Positions 1-8,183 of a stretch of 10,716 nucleotides of DNA are shown here, in pieces (positions within the stretch are counted from its first letter, which is position 1; each line of letters opens with the position of its first letter). This DNA is from Clavulina sp. PMI_390 (Eukaryota; Basidiomycota; Agaricomycetes; Cantharellales; Hydnaceae), in NCBI GenBank assembly GCA_015039315.1, contig WIDE01000318.1, positions 1-10,716 of the forward strand, written 5' to 3'. The position numbers and the translations under genes were made by a program. The notes below the pieces were generated by a model. The model did no database searches and had not been told where the DNA came from. It worked only from the letters and a program-made list of their open reading frames with translations.

Positions 1-35
1 AGTGAGACTAGGCGAGACGGTCTCAGTGGACAATC

Positions 36-59
36 GCTATGGTGCTATGGTGCTATGGT
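36..59. repeat. Three perfect copies of an 8-bp tandem repeat
   Basis: The unit GCTATGGT occurs three times without interruption at 36-43, 44-51 and 52-59. It is a small microsatellite-like repeat in non-coding sequence, with no visible link to a gene. Confidence 0.9.
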
Positions 60-408
60 GAAAAGCGATTGGATGCGCTCCTTTATCTATCCCAGAGTGC
101 TTTTCTGTATTCGATAGGTGAGAGACTTGCGACAGTGCCAGCTTGATTTGCAGTCATGGTCACTAGTGCGCGTGACGGCGGCAGTTGTCCCGCGCTCCCA
201 GCTTGGGTGCAGTAAAGAATGCACCATCAAAGATAGCCAGCCCCAATAATATTCTTACCTAGATCACTTAATGTCAATCCATAGTCGCTTCCGCAGCTCC
301 AGGCATCGTCACGCACCCTAATTCCTAAATGGACCACCACATACCATTACCATACCAGTACTAGTATTCAGGACGGATTATTTTTGTTCTTGGGTTGCAG
401 GCAGAGAT

Positions 409-475
409 GATACAAGAAGGGAGGTCAGAAGTTATCAGAAACAAATGATATTCTGCATAGATTATTTCTTGTATC
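409..475. repeat. 10-bp inverted repeat in the gene A 3' flank
   Basis: GATACAAGAA at 409-418 is perfectly complementary to TTCTTGTATC at 466-475, with 47 nt between the arms. On the minus strand it lies 39-105 nt past the gene A stop codon, so it would fold in the 3' part of that transcript if transcription extends this far. It could also be a decayed palindromic element. No target-site duplication was seen. Confidence 0.5.
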
Positions 476-513
476 GTCCGTTAGCCATTCTAATGCGTTT
501 ACACCTCTAAAAA

Positions 514-3184
514 TTATTGGAGTCCATTGAGAACTTGAACTTTCTCGGCCACATACGAATAAATCGGCCACTTCTTACTAATGCGAAGGTGAGCAGACAA
601 AGCCTTCCAATCTTCTAGTGAGCACAGCTCAGAGAGATCGTTGTCCTCGCCTACCCTTAGCTGAGCCAGTAATTCCTCATACCAGTGCAGCGCACATGCA
701 AACTTGTTGGCGGTTTGTGGCAACGGAGAACAGTGGAATATCTCCCGGGAATACTCCACCGCTCGCCTCACGTATAGGCGAGCGGCTGCAAGTTTATTCA
801 GTCCACAATAGACCCGTGCAAGTGTGGTTAGAGAGCTCGGAACACGCAGTGTTACCCAGTCAGCATCTGCACCTGGACCTAATCCAAAACGCAGGAGACC
901 TGTCTCTGATAACTCCAGTGCCTTACGTGCAAAGATTTCAGCTGGTGCAATGGTACCCAGCTCCACATGCGACCGGGCCACAATATCAAGAGAATGAGCT
1001 AGGCACCAGAGCATCTTTGAGTCATCCATAGGGCTAAGCTCCCAGCAAAGCTCAATAGTCTCTTGAAGTGTTTGAATAGCATCACGGTAGTGGCCAGCCC
1101 GGTAGTGAACAAATCCCTCTCTGTGGAGAAGCTCTGCGAGGTGACTTTGCCTAGTATCCCCATCATAAGCCACAGAGACAACGCAATGAGCATGCGCGGT
1201 GATGGCCAGAGCTCCATGATGACAGCCACAGCTGCTGAGCACCCATGCTAACACATACAACTTAGAATAGAAATTCTGAAGGTGTTTCTTGTGGGCATAG
1301 GGAGTAGCTTGCCAACTCTCTTGAGAGGGGTTTAGGAGGAATATCCCTATTGCAACGTCCTGAATCAAAAAGTCAGTCCACGATTGGATTGAGTAGCAGA
1401 AACTCTAGCAAACCTGAACTAGGGCTACCTCTTGTTGAGCCTCAAGGGACAGAGACTTGACTCCCTTCAGTGCATCCAGTATACGAAGGAGAGATTGACC
1501 GGTATCCAAATCAATTACACCGTTATTCGACGTGGTTTCATCAGCTGTAGCGGAGATAGTTGTAGCTTGTGGACTTGGAGGATGCGATGAAGCCAAGTTT
1601 GGTGATATGGAGGCTCTACCATTGGAGATTAATGGTAAAGTGTGTGTAGAGGCTGGAGGGAGAACATTGTATTCGCTGGGGTGCAGATATGGGTAAGCGA
1701 GCTCCGATGACGGATGGTACGCTTGATGCGATGAAATTTCATTCACAGAGCTCAAAACATCATGCATGGACGGCCTTTTGAAGGCATCGTGGTTCCACAT
1801 CTCTTCCAGCAATGTACAAAGCAGATTGGTTGCCCGACTGTTCAGAGCTCCAAATGCTGTTTGGGGCGGCCTTTGAGGTCGTACGCCCCTCCCAGCAGCA
1901 CCAAACGCGGCCATCTCGTTTTCGTACTCGACAAAAGGCTTCTGGAGCGTGGCCAATTCAAGGATGGTCATCGAAAAGGCATAACAGTCAGAAGCAGTGG
2001 TGGTCCGAAAGGACTCAGTTTCTGGAGACAGAAGCTCAGGTGCCAAATACCGGTACCTCCCGCCTTCAATGATACTAGTTGAAGAGCGGGTTGGTTCATG
2101 CTTGATGCGCGAGAGCCCAAAGTCACAGAGAAGACCGCGGCCCTCCTGATCAACAAGGATGTTTCTCTAGTGAATAATATCTCAGTAAGAAATCAGTTTT
2201 GCCCAAAATGGGCCAGTCAGAGAGGCATACCGCATGAAGATCGCCATGTATTATCGGAGGAGCAAGACCATGAATGTACTTTATGGCCAAAGTAATATCT
2301 TGAACCTATAAAGAAGGTGAAGCGAAATAAGAGCAAATGTGGAGTCTGTTTGGGGAACTCACAATCTCGAGCATTTTGTCAGCCCGCTGGCGTACATCTG
2401 ATAATCCACTCAAGTATCTAAAAGCGTTTCCATTCATCGCGAGGGGGGTGACAATGGATAGCGGGTGGCCTTCGTTCGATGAGATACCGAGGATGGGAAG
2501 CACATTCAGATGCTGGATTTGAATGTGAGATATAATCTCTCTCCGTATTGCCTGTCCACAAAGCAGCCATGTTTCGCTTGATATGTATATAGTTTGTGTG
2601 GGGAATGATCTTACCGATAAAGTCTTTAAACCCTCTGGAGAAGTCCAATCATGGTCTTCAGGGGGGCGGGCTTCTCTAAGAACGACTCCTACCCCTTCAA
2701 GCTCAGCGTGCCAAATGGTGGCTTCTCCTCCCGCCTCCTTAAAAACTCTGTTATGAATCTTCAGGACCTTCACACGGCTAGGAAGCTTATTGGAGTGTGC
2801 TGCGATGTCCTGTAGCGCGCGTAAGATGCGAGCACGTCGACTCCCCAAACTATGAAGACGGCTCTCGACACCCTAGATGAAAAAGATATCAATGGGGTGG
2901 AAAATTTATTGCAAAAATGTTTAGCGCACGGCTTGAAGAATCTCTAAAAAAAATTCTTGATCCGCATCACTGTCCACTATAGACTTTGAGCGGGAGAGTA
3001 TCCTTTCTGCTACATTGATTGGGTCCCACGAAGCGTGCTTAAGTTCATGGTTAGATCCTATCTGGTTGGTCGACTCTTGGGTAGCCGAAGCGGGCTGGTG
3101 GGGAGAGCGAAGGGTATAGGGAGCGGGTGTAAATCGGTGCGTTGCCTGGCGATGAGCTCGATACCGTGGGGCAGGTCCTGGCAT
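514..3184 (-). CDS. Gene A: protein-kinase-like domain fused to C-terminal TPR-like repeats
   Basis: The model has six exons, all joined in phase 0: 3184-2930, 2872-2615, 2551-2363, 2305-2231, 2166-1414 and 1359-514, giving 791 aa. Introns are 57, 63, 57, 64 and 54 nt with GT/AG ends. Residues 1-124 are a disordered, Pro/Ser-rich start followed by a helical segment (HSLGSRRARILRAL). Residues about 125-402 are a kinase fold: a GGEATIW loop, VVLREAR in beta-3, RRE (E176) in helix C, HGDLHARN (D256, N261), DFG (D274), APE (301-303), DCYAF and a final FKRPS. The usual beta-3 lysine is Arg151, so activity may be weak, altered or absent. Residues 403-510 are a Ser/Pro-rich linker. The last exon (511-791) is a TPR-like helical module with EGFVHYRAGHYRDAI, paralogous to the last exons of genes B and C. 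The start ATG at 3184 follows a TATA box by about 118 nt. A role in intracellular signalling or scaffolding is inferred. The exon model is strong; the N-terminus is the least certain part. Confidence 0.85.
2552..2614 (-). other. 63-nt stop-free intron inside the gene A kinase domain
   Basis: A GTAAGA donor and a GGACAG acceptor bound a 63-nt segment that is a multiple of three and has no stop in the gene's frame. Removing it joins beta-3 and helix C in the spacing normal for kinases (TLS then AIRREI). Retaining it would insert 21 residues there. I treat it as an intron because the spliced sequence matches the kinase pattern, but both isoforms would keep the reading frame. Confidence 0.75.
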
Positions 3185-3255
3185 GATAGCAGAGGAGATC
3201 CAGCACCTCGAAGTGTCGAATATCCCGTTTCCAGCCGGAGCAGGGAGAGAAGAAA

Positions 3256-3297
3256 GGGGGGGGGGGGGGGGGGGGGGGGTGAGGGGGGGGGGGGGGG
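3256..3297. repeat. Long poly-G tract in the leader of gene A
   Basis: A run of 24 G (3256-3279), then TGA, then a run of 15 G (3283-3297). For gene A, transcribed from the minus strand, this is a pyrimidine-only C tract between the TATA box and the start codon. Pyrimidine-rich leaders are common in basidiomycete promoters, but pure homopolymers this long are unusual. The exact length should be treated as approximate because sequencing often miscounts such runs. The G strand could form a G-quadruplex. Confidence 0.9.
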
Positions 3298-3301
3298 TCA
3301 G

Positions 3302-3309
3302 CTTTTATA
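3302..3309 (-). promoter_or_regulatory. Putative TATA box of gene A
   Basis: Read on the minus strand this is TATAAAAG, 118 nt upstream of the chosen ATG at 3184 and directly upstream of the C-rich tract. The order TATA box, pyrimidine tract, ATG supports the start chosen for gene A. No transcription start was mapped. Confidence 0.5.
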
Positions 3310-4511
3310 GATTCTAGCAGGTGGTCGGAGCCACATGTCGTTAGGCACTCCTAGAGGTATGTAGTTATTTTAGCCTGTGAGCTTGACTATCAGCAGGCAC
3401 TCATGCATTAATGATGGCTTCAGAGCCATAGCATACGTTGATGCCTCGGTAATCTTCTCATCGCTTTGGCGACTGGCGACAACAGAATTTGTTGCTCATC
3501 AGAGGCTGTGCCATTCTGGTTCGGCACCGAACCTGATGAAGGCCGCTCGCATAACAACATGGTCATCGACCTGGTGCAACATCAAACCCCCATTACGTTA
3601 TTGGTCGGCGGCGATGCCTGATTATTATCCACGATATTAAACTTTGAAATAGCGATGCTTCAAATCTTGCTTTCCCTCGCTGATACGTGTATGCCAGCGT
3701 CGCATTCATAGCTCTGCTTCCCCTGCGTCATCCTGTACCGATACGTGTAGTGAAGTAATTTCTGCCCTATGGGGCCTCTGCAAGTACTCGTATTTCTGCT
3801 TTGATCTTGAAGGTCTGAACCCCTCGGGACACATCCAGCGCTTGATGCAGACTTACGGCCATCGCCTCCATCAATGCATATCACAAATAGTGGCTCATGA
3901 TAATGACTTGATATCCTTTTTTCACCTTGATCACTGGCGGACATTCCGTTTAGTCCTATCAAGTATTGCTCGTATTTCAGGCCATTCGTAAATGTGTTGC
4001 TCATTACAATCCTTTAGATCGACACCTCGATCACCTGCGCCTTTGACATACGGGAATAAGCCAGGTTGATACGCAATACCAGCCGTTGCGACCAGTCTCA
4101 CTTTAGCTAGGTGTGAGAAAAGAAGACAACCGGAACAAGAAGTGCACGTCGACCGAGGAGAGGATGATGCGTAATATGACCAAGCTGGATATTCCCCACA
4201 GGAGCAGAGCAAATTTGGGCCCACGAAAATGAGATCAGTATCCCCAAGATTCTTGAATACTGCCAAGGAATAACATTCTACGGAAAGAAGAGTCGCAATC
4301 TACGTTAGAGTACGAGCTCAGTTGGTTTTTTTGCATATATATATTGCTTCCGCATTAATTCCGATTTCTAGATTATTCCTCTATCCCGGCCCTGGCCTGG
4401 GTTCTAGCAATTTGGAGGTAAGAACCTGGCCAAATAATACAGACTATACCCCCAGCTGATTGCGCGAGGCTTAGAAGCTGTCAGGGATAAACTATCATAT
4501 AACGGAGATGC
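3310..4511. other. Intergenic region between genes A and B without a convincing gene
   Basis: This 1.2-kb stretch holds the upstream region of gene A and the 3' flank of gene B. Two overlapping open frames exist on the minus strand (4266-3931 and 4004-3660, about 111 and 114 codons). The first lacks an ATG, neither has recognisable motifs, and both resemble no module in the neighbouring genes. A GTAAGT-like donor occurs inside the second, so a small unrecognised gene or relic is possible. A purine/TA-rich patch (ATATATATA near 4336-4345) is the only other feature seen. Confidence 0.4.
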
Positions 4512-6362
4512 CTATGCATTGCAACTTTGAACTTTTTGTTGTACATACTGGTATATGAACCGAGTCTTATCAAGCTGGATCAATATGCTCCTCCACTCTG
4601 CAATCGAACACATATCATCTAACTGGCTATCGCTATACCGCCCCAACCGGACCAGCGTTTGCTCATATGACTTCAGTGCGCGACCAAACACGTTGGCCGA
4701 GTCAAGCGATGGAGAGGAGCGGAAGATGGCTCGCGCGTGCTCTACAGCTTGCCTCCCCCATATATAGGCAGACTCGAACTCCTTCAACGCGCAGTGCACA
4801 CATGTAAGGATTGCCAGAGAGCTTGGCCGGTACCATGGCTTCCACGGTGCGTCTCCTTGCTTGTGGGAGCCGAAGAGCTCAGCCCCTCGCTCGGCTAGCC
4901 CCACCGCTTCATGTGCAGGCTCTAAAGCTAGTGAAGCTGTACCACGTCCCACATGCGACAGAGATAATGTGTTGAGCGCATCAAGAAGGCCCTCAAAGGC
5001 ACCAATATTGCGGTTTAGGTCCAGCTGCCGGTAGATGTTGATACTGCGTTCGAGTGCACCTATGGCCCGGTCATAGTGCTGAGATCGATATAACACGTGC
5101 CCCTCGAGGCGCAAAAGATTTGCAAGGTGCAGGGACACTTCTTTACCTGAATGAGCTCGCGGTATAATAGCCCGGGAATGGGCTATCAAGGCTGACAGCT
5201 CATCGACGGATGCATAGCGGGAAAGTTCCCATGCTAGCCTGTACAATGTTTCATAGAGCCTGGCCAGCTCCTGCCTGTCGATGAGGAAAGTAGCTTCTCG
5301 ATGGCCAAGCGAACTCATACCGTAGACTTTGTCTACGCTCTCCTATAGGATATAGAGTTTAAATAGCGTTTCAGCTTGTTAAAGGACGTGTGCATACCTG
5401 GGCAGAGGAAATAGGCTCTACAGCGTTGGGCGAGGAGCCATATAACTTTGCTAGTCCATATAGCGTCTGCACAATTGCGATGCCAGCCCTCCTGTGTTCT
5501 TCCGCATGGTATCGAGCAAAGACCAAATGGCGAGTGGTAGCGCCTATCCCCACGTACTTGACAGTCAAAGTTGCGGCGGATGTTGCCGTAGTCGCTGTGG
5601 CTATTAGATGCTGCTGCACAAGCGAAGAAAAAAACCAGCAGTTCTCCTAATCGTAGTTCTGAGTTACGGAGCACAGATAATGCAGAAGGGAGACTTACAG
5701 GCCAAATTTTGTACGTGTTGAGCTCTTCAGTGATAATTGTGAGAAGCGAGTTGAGGTGTGCAAGCGAAGGGTGGTGACCCAGCAACCGAGAGTTCTCGAG
5801 GGTAGCCCTAGCAGTCAGTCTTGCTTTAACGCTTGAGAGTGAGGCCTATAGAGGAGATCTTGTCAGCAACTATGGAGAAATATATAGTAGGCCAGCTACG
5901 CTTACGACATCGTTTGCAATGGTTTTTCCTCGTGCTGCTACGAAGCGCAGGACCGATACTCCTTTTCCTCGTAGGCGATCTAGGCGGAGCCATATGTTTT
6001 CTTGACCTTGGTGACAAAGCTCAAGAACAATAAAACGGTGCTTCACCACACCAACAAGCTCATAATAACTCTCCATGGAAGTAATCTTCACTTCTTCTAA
6101 AGAGCGGCGTGCATTAACGTATGCACAGAAGTCGCTGAGTGATAGCTCAACCACTTTTCCGGTGGAAAGGAACATGTTTGACAACGCAGATCGCACTGAG
6201 AGTCGTGATTTGGTACTGGAGACACGACGAAGGGATTTCGGCCGATGCGGAGCGCTGTGTGGCTCGATCTCAACCATCAAGAAGTCATTCTGTAGAATCA
6301 TTGACCGATTCAGACCGGCACAGATGCAAACAAACAACAAAACATACCACAGCGGAGTCCAT
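4512..6362 (-). CDS. Gene B: KHRF/ENCWF-domain protein with C-terminal TPR-like repeats
   Basis: The model has five exons, all phase 0: 6362-6348 (micro-exon coding MDSAV), 6289-5906, 5845-5699, 5646-5398 and 5342-4512, giving about 541 aa. Introns are 58, 60, 52 and 55 nt, GT-AG. The first 50 residues are basic and low in order. Residues about 51-220 are a conserved domain I do not recognise by name, with ELSLSDFCAYVN, YYELVGVVKHRF, IWLRLDR, IAND, a helix LLTIITEEL and WPENCWFF. Residues 221-265 are variable and rich in Ala/Thr and Arg. The last exon (residues 266-541) is a TPR-like helical module (LYRLAW, EGHVLYRSQHYDRAI, C-terminal EWRSIL and QQKVQ). Gene C is a colinear paralogue. Translation could instead start at the internal ATG at 6277 (532 aa) if the first intron lies in the leader. 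An ATG at 6301 falls inside that intron. No enzymatic role is proven. Confidence 0.85.
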
Positions 6363-6528
6363 CGACCGTACGACGAAGGGTAATGGTGAACGGGCCAGGA
6401 GAGAGCACAACAGTAGGCTCACTGCGAAGCGAGAAGATTGCGCAACCTCAGGGGACGCTCCACGTGCAAATGGGTAGTAGGGGTTGAGGAGGGGAGAGGA
6501 TGATTGAGCGGAGATCCAACTCCGGCAG

Positions 6529-6535
6529 CTATATA
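6529..6535 (-). promoter_or_regulatory. Putative TATA box of gene B
   Basis: TATATAG on the minus strand, about 170 nt upstream of the ATG at 6362. It is followed by a strongly pyrimidine-rich stretch (about 6500-6470) typical of a basidiomycete start region. The core TATATA is symmetrical and could in principle also serve the plus strand. Its position argues that the open frame extending upstream to 6647 is leader and promoter, not coding sequence. Confidence 0.45.
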
Positions 6536-7187
6536 GGAGCTGGCTGAATTGTCGTGAAGGGACAGCCTTGATGAGCACAGCTACTGCGAGGCTTGCACCA
6601 TTGGGGATGTGGGGGGTATGAAAGGATACATTCAGATTGGCGCTCATCTTACAATTACTCGGGATGAATGGAGGGAAGCAGGTGACGCAAAAGACTGCTC
6701 AGAAAGCTGCGGGACGTGATTCAGGCATAGGTGTAGAAGGCGAGCACATAGAGGGCCATCCCAAACAGCAGATCAAGGGGATTTACTTAGGTCTTCGAAA
6801 CCTCAAGGAAGTAGAAAGCAGCGGGACAACGTCTCAGGACCAATGATTATATGGACCAGCAGGTGCTGTGCAGTCTCTACGGTGGGGAGAAGCCAATTGG
6901 CAGGAGGTAGAACACAAGGATGTCAAAAACGAAGTCAAAGAAGTTTTGCTGGCGACGCGAGGAGAAAGATGGATATCAGTGGTACCCTCGACGCCACTTG
7001 GTAGGGCAGCACTTGACGCAATGATTTTCGGCTCTGTTTGGCCTTCTTGCCATGTGCTTGGCAGTGTTGGCACCTTCTCACACCACTTCCCATTCATTGC
7101 TATTCGGAGGTTAAGCCCTTCCCCGCACGAGTTCGTCCGAAATTAATTAGGAATACGTGAACAGCCTTGCGGATCTGCTGGCTGTGT
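6536..7187. other. Region upstream of gene B without a supported gene
   Basis: Overlapping short frames occur on both strands. The most gene-like is a plus-strand ATG frame at 6664-6846 coding 60 charged residues (starting MNGGKQVTQK), which could use the symmetrical TATATA at 6530-6535. A minus-strand ATG frame at 7097-6834 and a plus-strand frame at 6868-7146 are antisense to each other, and I cannot choose between them. None shows a recognisable domain. Confidence 0.35.
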
Positions 7188-7195
7188 TATAAAAA
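7188..7195 (+). promoter_or_regulatory. Putative plus-strand TATA box
   Basis: TATAAAAA, followed 156 nt later by an ATG at 7351 that is directly preceded by a pyrimidine-rich run (about 7310-7350). The arrangement matches the promoters of genes A and B, and suggests that a plus-strand transcript starts or once started here. Confidence 0.35.
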
Positions 7196-7350
7196 CTGAG
7201 TCCTTTGACGTCAGGACTGTATTGCTTGAGGGTCAACATCTGCTGGCGTGTTCAATATCATAGCTCTCGCGTCGCGACTGCGATAAGAAGCCCATCAGAC
7301 CCTGCCCAACTTTCGCTGCCATTCTTCTCACCATCTTCTCTGCCACCCAT

Positions 7351-7847
7351 ATGGCGTCAAGCCTTCTTACTTGGCTGTCAAGTGGAACACTACGGGCACC
7401 GAGTCATGGCATTTCACATGGAACCATAGCGTTCACTGGAGTATTTTGACCAGGGTACGATCATTGCACGAGACTCCGCGGCTCCAACTATTGATTGATC
7501 TGCCGCGCCCCTCAGTGTTATTGGTGTCGTGGCTGAGAAGCTCCGTACTGCAGTGGAAGAGAAGGTCTCGCATCAGCGCAGAACAGAGTAAGCTACATCA
7601 GTTGGGCTGCAGCTCCGCGAGGGAATGGAATCACAGGTGGGGAACCCACCTATTCATTCAATGTAAGCAGAATCTCAATGCGGAAGAATGAGCGTTTGAT
7701 ACGGTGCCTATGGAGGAGAATGGACAAATCTTGGAATATAACCTGGAAGACCGGGAAGTCGTGGATATCGGTAACGGGATCGAATCATGGGAGCAGAGGC
7801 GGCGCTGCAACAGGCTTCCTCTAATGGAACGAAGAATGAAGAATTGA
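7351..7847 (+). pseudogene. Candidate small gene or decayed gene, frames interrupted
   Basis: Several adjacent segments look coding but lie in different frames. The ATG at 7351 opens a 32-codon frame that ends at 7449. A second frame, open from 7371 to 7691, carries ESWHFTWNHSVHWSIL. A third frame, 7517-7588, carries VIGVVAEKLRTAVEEKV. A 49-nt GT-AG intron (7588-7636) would join it in frame to WGTHLFIQ in the second frame. After one stop at 7689-7691 the second frame resumes, with an ATG at 7710 and 45 codons (MEENGQILEYN) to 7847. The W-rich strand, amphipathic helix and final strand suggest a small alpha/beta protein. I could not find a clean join between the second and third frames: a GT at 7455 with an AG ending at 7537 fits the frame but is speculative. 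A frameshifted pseudogene is equally possible. Family not recognised. Confidence 0.3.
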
Positions 7848-8024
7848 TGTTGAAGAAGTGTAGTGAGTAAACTGGTAGGCGGCAGAATGATCACGCGTCT
7901 TATTATTCACTGACTCTTCACAGCATCTGGCTGACATTCGATACCTTGTTATCTGTTATTCCACACAACGTCTTAACCAATCGAGCCTTCAATTTTTCTC
8001 CGTGCCTTCGTTTCTCTCCCTATC

Positions 8025-8165
8025 ATGCCATTGCCCAATATCAGGGTCCTTCTTACCTTCTTTGAGCGGCTCTCGCCTATTCAGCGCCTCTATTTTGTTA
8101 GTCTTGTTCTGTTGAGAAGAACGCCCCCAACTCGACATCCTTTTCGCGTATTGTTTGCCAGCTGA
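8025..8165 (+). CDS. Very small ORF, 46 codons, doubtful
   Basis: ATG at 8025 in the context CTATCATGCC, which resembles the start of gene A, with a pyrimidine-rich run before it (about 7990-8024). The peptide (MPLPNIRVLL at its start) is hydrophobic in the middle and basic at the end, and could be a single short membrane segment. It ends 18 nt from the tail-to-tail neighbour, gene C. It may be chance in the 3' flank of that gene. No family recognised. Confidence 0.2.
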   Translation: MPLPNIRVLLTFFERLSPIQRLYFVSLVLLRRTPPTRHPFRVLFAS

Positions 8166-8183
8166 AGTCATTGTATGGCCCTA

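Larger units (their letters stand above)
1..513. other. Gene-poor stretch downstream of gene A
   Basis: No reading frame on either strand looks coding here, and no piece of the kinase, TPR-like or N-terminal domain sequences found elsewhere in the window is recognisable. It holds the 3' flank of gene A, whose stop codon is at 514-516. The only structure seen is a triple 8-bp repeat near the left edge and a 10-bp inverted repeat around 409-475. The 3' untranslated region and poly(A) site of gene A should lie in the right part, but I see no clear AATAAA on the minus strand. Confidence 0.6.

Noticed and set aside
618..1031. 137-codon plus-strand frame and a nearby minus-strand frame (999-1229)
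   Set aside because: Both lie within the last exon of gene A in other frames; the gene A frame has the conserved TPR-like motifs shared with B and C.
3377..3640. 87-codon plus-strand frame upstream of gene A
   Set aside because: No ATG start, no recognisable motif, no intron signals linking it to anything; it lies in the presumed upstream region of gene A.
5543..5556. GTACGTGGGGATAG inside exon 4 of gene B as an intron
   Set aside because: At 14 nt it is far too short to splice, and the exon length without splicing matches gene C exactly.
6299..6301. ATG at 6301 as the start of gene B
   Set aside because: It lies inside a good 58-nt GT-AG intron and has no counterpart in gene C.
6285..6647. 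120-codon minus-strand ATG frame running into the start of gene B
   Set aside because: It contains the putative TATA box and pyrimidine-rich leader of gene B, and its 3' end is the first intron. Only the last MDSAV codons are likely coding.
7592..7655. Alternative third-frame reading starting SYISWAAAPR that ends at a GTAAGC site
   Set aside because: It looks protein-like but cannot be joined in frame to the better-supported segments on either side without contradicting the 49-nt intron.
7989..8171. 60-codon minus-strand frame just downstream of gene C
   Set aside because: Lys/Glu-rich chance-like composition, lies in the expected 3' flank of gene C, and is antisense to the pyrimidine-rich run.
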